This document shows, piece after piece, positions 9,354 to 17,228 of a stretch of 64,000 bases of DNA. Within the stretch, counting starts at the first letter, position 1. Every line of letters begins with the position of its first letter. A program made the position numbers and the translations under genes. A model generated the notes under the pieces. That model was not told the origin of the DNA and ran no database searches. It was given only the letters and a program-made list of their open reading frames with translations. The stretch comes from an uncultured Sphingomonadaceae bacterium (lineage in GTDB: Bacteria; Pseudomonadota; Alphaproteobacteria; Sphingomonadales; Sphingomonadaceae), in the NCBI GenBank assembly GCA_947493955.1, contig CANLSQ010000001.1, forward strand, positions 682,001 to 746,000, in the 5' to 3' direction.

Positions 9354-10262
9354 CTAGCGAACCGCGCCGCGTGCGAACGTATCGCACGCGGCCGGATCGC
9401 CGGTTTGCATCCCTTTCTTCAGCCACGCCATGCGCTGTTCGGAGGTGCCATGGGTGAACATGCTTTCCACAGGACGTTGTCCAGCCCCGCGCATCAAGGT
9501 ATCATCACCAATGGCGTGGGCAGCCGTCAGGCCTTCCTCGACATCACCGGGCTCCATGCGATCCGCATTTTGCGCGGCCCATACGCCAGCATAACAGTCT
9601 GCCTGTAATTCCATCCGCACTTGTAATGCGTTACCTTCCGCCTTGCTGGCACGGCTCTGTGCTTGTCGAACCTGACTGGAAACGCCGCTTAGAGTCTGGA
9701 TATGATGGCCTACTTCATGGGCAATAACATAGGCTTTGGCGAAATCGCCGCGTGCGCCCATTTTTGTTTCAAGTTCATTGAAAAAAGACGTGTCGAGATA
9801 AATGCCTTGGTCGGCTGGGCAATAGAAGGGGCCTGCAGCGGAACTGGCAGAACCGCAGCCGTTCGAACTTACACCACCCTGGTAGAAGTTTATTGTTGTT
9901 GGTTGGTATCGAGATCCATTGGCCTGAAACAGCTTGGACCAGGTCTGTTCGGTAGAAGCCAGCACCTGACCGGCAAAACGTTCTTCCTGAGTGTCATAGG
10001 CAACCGCGTCCCCTGACCCACTGGATTGCGTTCCACCACCCGTCAACATACCGGCACCACCGCCGAAATACATAAAGGCCAATACCGCGCCGCCAATCAA
10101 AAGGATGGTTCCACAGCCCATTTTCCGGCCGAGCAACATAGGCAGGAAGCTTAGCAGCAGTCCCAGACCGCCACCTCCACCGCCGCCGCCAAATCCTCTG
10201 CGGCCCCCGCCACTTCCATGGTCGCGGGCATTTTTGCTGGGGTCCAGATCATCTAAACGCAT
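9354..10262 (-). CDS. neutral zinc metallopeptidase, YpfJ family
   Basis: A 302-residue membrane-anchored protein. After MRLDDLDPSKNARD comes a Gly tract (residues about 18-32), then a transmembrane helix around residues 55-75. The periplasmic part holds HEVGHHIQ, the HExxH zinc site, with the downstream acidic ligand probably in ELQADCYAGVWA. Cys pairs (NGCGSA, FYCP) could form a disulfide. This is the pattern of the YpfJ/putative neutral zinc metallopeptidase family (DUF45-like in older annotation). Start at 10262; the 14-codon upstream extension is not family-like. Convergent with creD. Confidence 0.88.
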   Translation of the reverse strand: MRLDDLDPSKNARDHGSGGGRRGFGGGGGGGGLGLLLSFLPMLLGRKMGCGTILLIGGAVLAFMYFGGGAGMLTGGGTQSSGSGDAVAYDTQEERFAGQVLASTEQTWSKLFQANGSRYQPTTINFYQGGVSSNGCGSASSAAGPFYCPADQGIYLDTSFFNELETKMGARGDFAKAYVIAHEVGHHIQTLSGVSSQVRQAQSRASKAEGNALQVRMELQADCYAGVWAAQNADRMEPGDVEEGLTAAHAIGDDTLMRGAGQRPVESMFTHGTSEQRMAWLKKGMQTGDPAACDTFARGAVR

Positions 10263-10388
10263 GGCTTCTCTCCTATTAGAGTTCAATTCGCCTGAATCGG
10301 ACAAAAGCGCAAGCGTTGCGCAATTCTTTTACAAAAAGCCGTTGCAGTCACTTGTGACTGTTTTAAGGTCGCCCAAAGGAGAAAATCT

Positions 10389-11174
10389 ATGTTTCTGAAG
10401 GGTAAAACCGCTCTCGTGACCGGGTCGACCTCGGGCATTGGTGGTGGATATGCAAAAGCGCTGGCTGCTGAGGGCGCGGCGGTGATGATCAACGGCTTTG
10501 GTGATGAAGGCGAAATCGAAACGCTACGGCAGGAACTGGAAAAGTTGAGTGGAACCAAGGCCGCTTACAGCAATGCCGACATGACCAAGCCCGAGGAAAT
10601 TCGGCAAATGGTGACAGACTGCACAGAGCAATTGGGAGAAGTCGATATTCTGGTCAACAATGCCGGAATTCAGCATGTTGCTCCGGTCGATGAGTTTCCC
10701 GAAGACAAGTGGGATGCGATCATGGACATTATCTGCAACAGCGCATTCCACACGACCAAGGCGGTTTTGCCGGGCATGAAGGAACGTGGCTGGGGCCGGA
10801 TCATCAATACAGGGTCTATGCACAGCAAGGTCGCTAGCCCCTATAAATCGGCCTATAATGCCGCAAAACATGCGATTGCGGGCTTTAGCAAGACTGTCGC
10901 GCTGGAGGTTGCGCAACAGGGAATTACGGTAAACACGATCTCGCCGGGCTATGCGTGGACGCCATTGGTCGAGAACCAGATACCCGACACGATGAAGGCG
11001 CGGAACATGACGCGTGAGCAGGTGATGAATGATGTGCTGCTGGCCGGGCAACCGACCAAGCAATTTGTGCAGATCGACCAGATCGCTGCGTTGGCTGTGT
11101 TTCTTTGTAAAGACGAAGCGAGCGCAATTACCGGAGCGAACCTCTCCATCGACGGCGGGTGGACCGCCCAATGA
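10389..11174 (+). CDS. bdhA: 3-hydroxybutyrate dehydrogenase
   Basis: An SDR of 261 residues that interconverts 3-hydroxybutyrate and acetoacetate with NAD, in PHB or ketone-body use. Features: TGSTSGIGGGYA at about 11-22, NNAGIQHVAPVDEFP (the Gln/His pair after NNAG is typical of BDH), INTGSMHSKVASPYKSAYNAAK with catalytic Ser, Tyr and Lys, SPGYAWTPLVENQI and the C-terminal TGANLSIDGGWTAQ. This block is highly characteristic of bacterial 3-hydroxybutyrate dehydrogenase. A ribosome site AAAGGAGAAAA precedes the ATG. Its stop overlaps the next start (ATGA). Confidence 0.92.
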   Translation: MFLKGKTALVTGSTSGIGGGYAKALAAEGAAVMINGFGDEGEIETLRQELEKLSGTKAAYSNADMTKPEEIRQMVTDCTEQLGEVDILVNNAGIQHVAPVDEFPEDKWDAIMDIICNSAFHTTKAVLPGMKERGWGRIINTGSMHSKVASPYKSAYNAAKHAIAGFSKTVALEVAQQGITVNTISPGYAWTPLVENQIPDTMKARNMTREQVMNDVLLAGQPTKQFVQIDQIAALAVFLCKDEASAITGANLSIDGGWTAQ

Positions 11175-11797
11175 CCCGCGGGCGGCTTGTGATCGTGGCA
11201 ATGCTGGCGTCGGCCGGATTGGTTTCGGTAGCAGTGGCCAAAGACAGTCCGCATCCGGAATCGCAATGGCGAGAGCTTGCGACAGCGGCGGACCAAAAAC
11301 GACTGGATGACTGGCAAAAGGCTCTGCAGGAAGGGCGCGCCGGCGCTGCCCAAGGCGGCGAAGGGGGCAAACTCTCCAAGAGGAAACCGCTCTTTGAAGA
11401 AGAGGCAGCATTGCCGGACAGCAAGATTCCGGCGGGACTTTATTCCTGCTCGGTCACCAAACTGGATGGCGATGCCAGCGGCGGCTTACCTTACATAGCC
11501 TATCCGGCTTTTCGATGTCGTGTCACTGTTAATGGTGATCGCCGCCATTTTATCAAACTGACCGGCTCTCAACGCACGACCGGATGGTTGTATGAGGCAG
11601 GCACTCGCCATTCCATCTATCTGGGTACGTCATTCTATGGCTATGAAGACAAGGCCGTGCCTTATGGAAAAACGGAAAAGCGGGATCAGGCGGCCGTGGT
11701 TGAACGTATCGGTCCGAAACGCTGGCGCATGGTTTTTCCCTATCCCTATTATGAGTCGGTTGTGAATGTTATGGAACTGGCTCCCGTCACCGATTAA
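11171..11797 (+). CDS. secreted DUF4893 domain protein
   Basis: A 208-residue exported protein with a signal peptide at residues 1-24 (ending SVAVAK). The rest is a DUF4893-like domain: WRELATAADQKRLDDWQKAL, then IPAGLYSCSVTKLDG and a beta-rich C-terminus with TTGWLYE and GYEDKAVPYG. DUF4893 is common in sphingomonads and has no known function. The ATG at 11171 overlaps the bdhA stop by four bases, so it is probably translated from the same message; a functional link with bdhA is only inference. Confidence 0.8.
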   Translation: MTRGRLVIVAMLASAGLVSVAVAKDSPHPESQWRELATAADQKRLDDWQKALQEGRAGAAQGGEGGKLSKRKPLFEEEAALPDSKIPAGLYSCSVTKLDGDASGGLPYIAYPAFRCRVTVNGDRRHFIKLTGSQRTTGWLYEAGTRHSIYLGTSFYGYEDKAVPYGKTEKRDQAAVVERIGPKRWRMVFPYPYYESVVNVMELAPVTD

Positions 11798-11855
11798 ATT
11801 TGTGCCTGACAAGCGGTGTTTGAGCAGTTAGGTTCACAAGCTAGTGAAATAACTC

Positions 11856-11873
11856 GGGGATAGTGATGCGTAT
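11856..11873 (+). repeat. 18-nt leader shared with the gene at 43189, copy 1
   Basis: GGGGATAGTGATGCGTAT is identical at 11856-11873 and 43179-43196. It covers the ribosome site and first codons of two secreted amidohydrolases that are otherwise unrelated in sequence. Confidence 0.7.
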
Positions 11874-13194
11874 GATTTCGAAAGCCGCCTTGGTTGCGGC
11901 CAGTACTGTTTTGTTGTGTACACCGGCGCAAGCTGATCCACTGAGAGATGCGATCACGGCGGACTTGCCGTCCCTGATGGAAATATATCGCGATCTACAT
12001 GCTAATCCTGAACTAAGTGGCGAAGAGGTTCAGACAGCGGCTAAGCTGGCGGCTGAAGCCAGACGGCTTGGCTTTGACGTGACCGAAAAAGTCGGCGGCA
12101 CTGGCGTGGTTGCGGTGATGAAAAATGGCGACGGTCCAACAGTTATGATCCGCGCGGATATGGATGCCCTGCCGCTTGTTGAAAAAACCGGATTGCCCTT
12201 TGCATCCAAGGTGCGCGCAAAAACCCGCGAGGGCAATGATACCGGTGTGATGCACGCCTGCGGCCATGATACGCATATGACCGGTTGGGTCGGAACAGCG
12301 CGCCAGCTGGTTGCGCGCAAGGGCGAATGGTCGGGCACGTTGGTGATGATCCTGCAACCCGCCGAAGAAACCGGGGAGGGAGCCAAGGCGATGTTGGAGG
12401 ACGGGCTCTACACCCGTTTTCCCAAGCCGGAATATGTGTTGGCCTTTCATGATGCGGCCGGGGCGCCGGCAGGCTTTATCGGCTATTCACCAGGCTATGC
12501 GCTGGCCAATGTCGATAGCGTGGACATTGAAGTAAGGGGCGTCGGCGGCCACGGTGCCTATCCGCATACAACCAAGGACCCGATCGTGGTGGCTTCGCGC
12601 ATTGTCGGCGCGCTGCAAACGCTGGTCAGCCGTGAAATTGATCCGCAAGACCCTGCAGTGGTTACGGTGGGTAGTTTTCAGGCAGGATTTAAGCATAATA
12701 TCATTCCTGATAAAGCCAATCTGTTGCTTACAGTTCGTAGTTACTCTGACGAAACGCGGGCCAAACTGCTTGACGGGATCAAACGGATTACCAAGGGCGA
12801 GGCAGTAACAGCTGGTCTGCCAGAAGACCGAATGCCCATCATTCGCGTACGTGATGATGAATTTACGCCTTCAACCTATAACAGCCCCGAATTTACCCGC
12901 GAGATGGCGAAGCTTTTTGAAGCGCGTTTCGGCAAACAGCGGGTGGTGGAGTCCAATCCGGTGATGGGCGGTGAAGATTTCAGCCGCTATCGCCGTGCGG
13001 ATGAATCAATCAAAAGCATGATTTTCTGGGTCGGTGGTGTTCCGATGGATGAGTATCAGGCTGCGAAAAAGGCGGGTACCAAATTGCCGTCACTCCATAG
13101 TCCGCTTTGGGCTCCCGACGCGGAAAAGGTAGTGGCGACAGGCGCAGAAGCGCTCACAGCTGCAGCGCTTAACATTATGAAAAAGGGCGGTTAG
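11866..13194 (+). CDS. secreted M20 family amidohydrolase
   Basis: A 442-residue exported member of the M20D group (hippurate hydrolase / N-acyl amino acid amidohydrolase / IAA-amino acid hydrolase). Signal peptide residues 1-23 (PAQA). Metal-site segments: RADMDALPL, HACGHDTHM, QPAEETGEGA (catalytic Glu and metal Glu), AFHDAAG, and a late His in LPSLHSP. The VGGHGAYPHTTKDP segment is the dimerisation-domain substrate His region. It hydrolyses an amide bond of acylated amino acids or small peptides in the periplasm; substrate unknown. The GTG at 11863 directly precedes the chosen ATG. Confidence 0.9.
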   Translation: MRMISKAALVAASTVLLCTPAQADPLRDAITADLPSLMEIYRDLHANPELSGEEVQTAAKLAAEARRLGFDVTEKVGGTGVVAVMKNGDGPTVMIRADMDALPLVEKTGLPFASKVRAKTREGNDTGVMHACGHDTHMTGWVGTARQLVARKGEWSGTLVMILQPAEETGEGAKAMLEDGLYTRFPKPEYVLAFHDAAGAPAGFIGYSPGYALANVDSVDIEVRGVGGHGAYPHTTKDPIVVASRIVGALQTLVSREIDPQDPAVVTVGSFQAGFKHNIIPDKANLLLTVRSYSDETRAKLLDGIKRITKGEAVTAGLPEDRMPIIRVRDDEFTPSTYNSPEFTREMAKLFEARFGKQRVVESNPVMGGEDFSRYRRADESIKSMIFWVGGVPMDEYQAAKKAGTKLPSLHSPLWAPDAEKVVATGAEALTAAALNIMKKGG

Positions 13195-13197
13195 TGG

Positions 13198-13581
13198 ATG
13201 ACGGCAACTAAGGCAATCGGCGCGGTCGGCGTTGCTGTTGCAGCAACCGTGTCTATTGCCAATGTTGAAGTACCGGAATCCGCAGAGGCTATTGAAGCGT
13301 CATATTTCGAAGGGCGCTGGGCTTTTTCGGAAGAAACCTGCGATCAACCGACAAACTGGACGCTATTGGCTGGCGGCAATTTTATATCGGAAGACTTGAC
13401 CGGTATTTGGCAATGGTCGGCCGGTCAGTTGACGCTCAACTTGACCGATCTGGCGGAGGATGAAGAAACAGGCGAGGCAGGAGGTCGTTTCCAGATGGAG
13501 GGACCTGTTACGATATCTGGACCGGATCAATTCATCTTGAATATAGAACCCGACAATTATGTCATGAAGCGCTGCGAGTAG
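13198..13581 (+). CDS. small secreted protein of unknown function
   Basis: The 127-residue product begins with a hydrophobic stretch AVGVAVAATVSIANV that may be a signal or anchor. The mature part looks like a small beta-barrel: FEGRWAFSEETCDQPTNWTLLAGGNF, then GIWQWSAGQLTLNLTD and a final YVMKRCE, with two Cys that could pair. This resembles small lipocalin-like domains that start with GxW, but I cannot assign a family. It begins three bases after the M20 gene stop and is probably cotranscribed. Confidence 0.65.
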   Translation: MTATKAIGAVGVAVAATVSIANVEVPESAEAIEASYFEGRWAFSEETCDQPTNWTLLAGGNFISEDLTGIWQWSAGQLTLNLTDLAEDEETGEAGGRFQMEGPVTISGPDQFILNIEPDNYVMKRCE

Positions 13582-13609
13582 GCCGTTCGTCTTTCGCGGT
13601 TTGAAACGC

Positions 13610-14032
13610 TTAGGGTTTCGACTGCGGTAGCTGCCTGCCACCTGGCGGCGTCATATCGATTGGATTTTCCTTGCTGCCAGGCCCGCCGGGTTTTGGAGCT
13701 TTGGAGTAAACCGCCGGGCTGATATAGTTCGTCCGTGCGATCCGTTTTGTGGGTTCGTTGATTATTGGTCCCGCGGTTCCGGCGATTTCGCCGCTATTAC
13801 CGGCTGGAGTATCTGCATCATCAGAATATTCAAGCGGTTCGCCAAAAACAAATTCCTCGGCCCCCTCATCATCGTCGTAGCTCCATTGGTCTGAAGCACT
13901 CGACTTGACCGCAGACTTCGTTTTGGAAGTCTCTTCTGCAATCGGCTCCGCAGCTTTCTCATCATCAACGGGCGCGATAAAGTAAATGAGTGTACCAGTG
14001 GAAACGACGAAAAGAATTGCCTGTTTGATCAT
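13610..14032 (-). CDS. single-pass membrane protein, unknown
   Basis: A 140-residue product with one N-terminal transmembrane helix (MIKQAILFVVSTGTLIYFIA) and a low-complexity, acidic then Pro/Gly-rich periplasmic tail ending SKENPIDMTPPGGRQLPQSKP. No conserved domain is visible. Codon pattern and the clear helix favour a real gene, but the evidence is thin. A GTG nine bases upstream could also start it. It is convergent with the gene ending at 13581. Confidence 0.55.
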   Translation of the reverse strand: MIKQAILFVVSTGTLIYFIAPVDDEKAAEPIAEETSKTKSAVKSSASDQWSYDDDEGAEEFVFGEPLEYSDDADTPAGNSGEIAGTAGPIINEPTKRIARTNYISPAVYSKAPKPGGPGSKENPIDMTPPGGRQLPQSKP

Positions 14033-14109
14033 CAAGAGCACCTAATTTTAGATTTTCATATGATCACTTTAACGGCTTGCCCTTAAAATATGCTTACACC
14101 TTGTGCATA

Positions 14110-14215
14110 AAAAATCCGTCGGAGCGGCAAGGCTCCGACGGATAGCTTTTCCTCCCCAGGAAACTGTTTCGAGACCGATCAAACGGTCCGTTCACCCGTC
14201 GTTTGGGTCATTATG
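14110..14215 (+). ncRNA. candidate small RNA or structured leader
   Basis: An 11-bp perfect hairpin (TCCGTCGGAGC 14115-14125, GCTCCGACGGA 14132-14142, 6-nt loop) is followed by TTTTCCTCCCC and two weaker hairpins (GACCG/CGGTC and ACCC/GGGT near 14173-14210). A strong hairpin plus a CCTCC motif recalls alphaproteobacterial anti-Shine-Dalgarno RNAs of the cuckoo type. On the minus strand the first hairpin is followed by ATTTTTTATG and could be an intrinsic terminator, but no minus-strand gene lies upstream of it. Which strand is used is unknown. Confidence 0.3.
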
Positions 14216-14234
14216 AAGAAGGACGCAAAGAAAA

Positions 14235-14303
14235 TTTACAGAATCCAGTGTAAATATGATTACTATTTCCATTTAAGCTTGATAATTTGTAAAATAATTT
14301 ACA
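14235..14303. promoter_or_regulatory. paired TTTACA/TGTAAA inverted repeats before the ScfR-type gene
   Basis: TTTACA (14235-14240), 8 nt, TGTAAA (14249-14254); then TGTAAA (14288-14293), 4 nt, TTTACA (14298-14303). Four identical half-sites lie in 69 bp, ending 12 bases before the start codon at 14316. The region is AT-rich. This fits an autoregulatory operator of the encoded XRE-type regulator. Confidence 0.55.
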
Positions 14304-14315
14304 TGGGTATCGTCT

Positions 14316-15707
14316 ATGGCAGATCGAAAACTTTTTGCTGGCGCGGTGATAAAGCGGCTTCGCCGGTCCGCCAACATGACTCAATTGGCGTTGGCTGAGG
14401 CGCTGGATATATCTCCCAGTTATCTGAATTTGATTGAGCGGAACCAGCGCCCGTTAAGTGCGCGACTGATGTTATTGCTTGCAGATCGGTTCGATTTTGA
14501 TCCCCGGCAACTGGTGGCTGACCAACCTGGTGGCGGGGTTGATGGACTTGGCAGGCGTTTGGCTGGTCCCATGTTTGATGACTTGGTGGTTGATCGAACG
14601 GAGTTGGAGGAATGGCTGATAGCCGCGCCAAATGCTGCGGAAGCCTTTGTAAGGCTGTTCGATAGCCGCTCGGCCGGAGATGATGATGCTGCCCCTGAAA
14701 CTTTGGATCCGTTTCAGTTGGTGCGCACAGAAATTGAACGCTGGCGCAATCATTTTGCTGATCTTGACGCTATGGCCGAGACACTTGCCGATGAACTACG
14801 CCTGGGTGCGGCAGATTTATATGGTGCGATCGCGGAGAGGCTCCGGGTCAACCATCAACTTACCATAAGAATTCTCCCTGAAACTGTTTTGCCGGATATT
14901 GTAAGAAGACTGGATTTACATGCTCGGCAGCTACAGCTGTCGGAAATGCTTGATCCAGCCTCTCGTACTTTTCAGGCTGCAGCATTGCTCGGAGAAATTG
15001 AGGCCCAGGCCGAAATCGAAGGGTTGGTTTCTGGTGCGGACTTCCCCGATAAAGTGTCAAAGCGCCTGTATCATCGCCATTTATCAAGTTACTTTGCGGC
15101 TGCTTTGATGATGCCTTATGCCCGTTTTTTAAGGGCATGTGAGCAAACCGGATATCAAATACAGGTTTTGCAACGCCGTTTTGGTGCCAGTTTTGAGCAG
15201 GTGGCCCATCGACTGACGACTATGCAACGGGTCGGTGCACGCGGTTTGCCATTTTTCATGATACGGATTGACCGGTCAGGTTTGGTTTCCAAACGTTTCG
15301 CAGGCGCGAGCAATGCGTCCCTGGTTGAAAGTGCCCATCGTTGTCCGCTCTGGGAAATTCATCGTGTGTTTGATCGGCCATTGGAGGAAAGAAGCCAGTT
15401 GATAGGATTGGAAGACGGGTCGACATGGTTCACTCTGTCGCGCGCGGTTCAGGGGGTAGGAACAGGTGTTAACGGGTATTTTCCAGAATTCGCCGTCGGT
15501 TTGGGACTGTCAGCGGATATGGCTACCGGTTTATACTATGCACGGGGAATTGACCTTTCGACGGAAAGCGCAACACCCGTGGGTCTTGGCTGCCCCGCTT
15601 GCACGCGGGACAAATGTCCTCAACGATCTGCCGCACCAAAAAATAGGACTTTGAAATTTGACGAACTTGAAAGCGGGCTGACACCTTATAATTTCGTCAA
15701 TGATTGA
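14316..15707 (+). CDS. ScfR/RamB-type transcriptional regulator (XRE HTH plus IrrE-like domain)
   Basis: The 463-residue protein has an N-terminal helix-turn-helix (VIKRLRRSANMTQLALAEALDISPSYLNLIERNQRPLS in outline, residues 11-48), a central region with an IrrE-like peptidase remnant (YFAAALMMPYARFLRACE, where the zinc motif HExxH is not seen), and a C-terminal Cys cluster GLGCPACTRDKCPQR. This is the short-chain fatty acyl regulator architecture; relatives sense acyl-CoAs and control isocitrate lyase or propionate genes (RamB, PrpR, ScfR). Target genes are not in the window. Probably self-regulated through the repeats just upstream. Confidence 0.88.
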   Translation: MADRKLFAGAVIKRLRRSANMTQLALAEALDISPSYLNLIERNQRPLSARLMLLLADRFDFDPRQLVADQPGGGVDGLGRRLAGPMFDDLVVDRTELEEWLIAAPNAAEAFVRLFDSRSAGDDDAAPETLDPFQLVRTEIERWRNHFADLDAMAETLADELRLGAADLYGAIAERLRVNHQLTIRILPETVLPDIVRRLDLHARQLQLSEMLDPASRTFQAAALLGEIEAQAEIEGLVSGADFPDKVSKRLYHRHLSSYFAAALMMPYARFLRACEQTGYQIQVLQRRFGASFEQVAHRLTTMQRVGARGLPFFMIRIDRSGLVSKRFAGASNASLVESAHRCPLWEIHRVFDRPLEERSQLIGLEDGSTWFTLSRAVQGVGTGVNGYFPEFAVGLGLSADMATGLYYARGIDLSTESATPVGLGCPACTRDKCPQRSAAPKNRTLKFDELESGLTPYNFVND

Positions 15708-15838
15708 GACTCGACTGTCGGAAAACTGAACAATTTCGATGGAATTCCAGGGTTGGCCGGAAAAAGAGTGTAAAATTAACCGACAGCTTACGAATTTTGT
15801 CTATCAGGTGAGTGCCTTGCCACAAGATTGCTTGCTTA

Positions 15839-17227
15839 ATGATCAGATTGTTCAAACACTATATTCCCTACCCCATCATTTTTCTGGGGCTTCTGGACTT
15901 GTTTCTGCTGGTCGTTGCCGCTGAAATCAGCTGGGTATTGCGCGCTAACCAAATCGGGATGAACGCGGGTTCCATTTATGACCGCCCCGCGCCAATCATT
16001 AGCTTTGCCGTGGCGCTCGAAATTGCCCTGATTGCCGTCGGGGTTTACGGGAGTGAAGCGCTTCAATCGCTGAGATTTGCGGCAGCCCGTATATTGGTGG
16101 CCATTTCACTAGGTGTGATTTTCCTTTCTATCGTGGCATTCATACTGCCGGGAACGACGCTTTGGCGCTCGAATTCTCTCTATGCGATGATCTTGTCGAT
16201 CTTCCTTTTGATGGCCGCGCGAGTAATGCTGGGTACAATACTCGACAGCAGGGTATTTAAGCGCCGTCTTTTGATCCTAGGTGCCGGCCCGAGGGCGAAC
16301 CGCATCGCAGAACTTGCGAGCAGACAAGAAAGCAGCTTCGTTGTCAGCGGTTACGTAGACATGAATGAAGGTCCCGCTATCGTTAAAACAGCGATAAAAC
16401 GCACTGACATAGATGATTTGCCGCAACATGTGATTGATCTGGGGGTTAGTGAAGTTGTCTTGGCGCTTGAAGAAAGACGAAATTCACTGCCGGTGGCTGA
16501 TCTGCTTACGATCAAGACCACAGGGGTTCATGTAAACGATATGTCCAGCTTTCTGGAAAGAGAGACTGGGCGGGTTGATCTCGATAGCGTTAACCCAAGC
16601 TGGTTTATTTTTTCAGATGGTTTCTCCTCCGGACGCAGGATATCCACCGTTTTCAAGCGCAGTTTCGATATTGTTCTGAGTTTGCTTTTGCTGCTTTTTA
16701 CGGGTCCTCTCATTCTGCTTTTTGCCGGATTGATAAAGATGGAGAGCCGCGGCGGTGCCTTTTTCAAACAGGAACGTGTTGGGCTGTATGGCCAGAAGTT
16801 CAACATTCTCAAATTGCGTTCAATGCGTGCCGATGCTGAAACTGGCGGCAAGGCTGTTTGGGCGAGTGAAAATGATCCCAGGATTACCAGGATAGGGCAT
16901 TTTATCCGCAAGGTCCGCATAGACGAGCTTCCACAAGCATGGAGTGTTTTGAAAGGCGAGATGAGCTTCGTTGGTCCACGCCCTGAACGTCCCCAGTTTA
17001 TTGATGATCTGCAGACCAAAATGCCATTCTATGCCGAGCGGCATATGGTGAAGCCCGGCATTACCGGATGGGCGCAGATCAACTATCCCTATGGTGCATC
17101 GATTGAAGACAGCCGGCACAAGTTGGAATATGATCTGTACTACGCCAAAAACTATACGCCATTTCTTGATATCCTGATCCTGTTGCAGACCATACGGGTT
17201 GTGCTTTGGCCAGAAGGTGCGCGCTGA
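15839..17227 (+). CDS. polyprenyl-phosphate sugar-1-phosphate transferase (exopolysaccharide)
   Basis: Starts exopolysaccharide repeat-unit synthesis by moving a hexose-1-phosphate onto undecaprenyl phosphate. The 462-residue protein has four or more N-terminal helices, a CoA-binding-like domain (LLILGAGPRANRIAELA) and a C-terminal bacterial sugar transferase domain: KRSFDIVLSLLLLLF, FKQERVGLYGQKF, LKLRSMRADAE, RKVRIDELPQ, FVGPRPERP, KPGITGWAQINYPYG. It resembles the EpsB/TIGR03013 proteins of PEP-CTERM clusters. The ATG at 15839 gives MIRLFKHY; the ribosome site is weak. The prsK start follows its stop by one base. Confidence 0.9.
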   Translation: MIRLFKHYIPYPIIFLGLLDLFLLVVAAEISWVLRANQIGMNAGSIYDRPAPIISFAVALEIALIAVGVYGSEALQSLRFAAARILVAISLGVIFLSIVAFILPGTTLWRSNSLYAMILSIFLLMAARVMLGTILDSRVFKRRLLILGAGPRANRIAELASRQESSFVVSGYVDMNEGPAIVKTAIKRTDIDDLPQHVIDLGVSEVVLALEERRNSLPVADLLTIKTTGVHVNDMSSFLERETGRVDLDSVNPSWFIFSDGFSSGRRISTVFKRSFDIVLSLLLLLFTGPLILLFAGLIKMESRGGAFFKQERVGLYGQKFNILKLRSMRADAETGGKAVWASENDPRITRIGHFIRKVRIDELPQAWSVLKGEMSFVGPRPERPQFIDDLQTKMPFYAERHMVKPGITGWAQINYPYGASIEDSRHKLEYDLYYAKNYTPFLDILILLQTIRVVLWPEGAR

Positions 17228-17228
17228 G

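Noticed and set aside
10524-11411. 295-residue open frame opposite bdhA and the DUF4893 gene
   Set aside because: It spans two well-supported genes in the other direction and has no recognisable feature.
14213-14398. 61-residue frame over the ScfR operator
   Set aside because: It runs across AT-rich operator repeats and into the regulator gene in another frame; no sign of coding.
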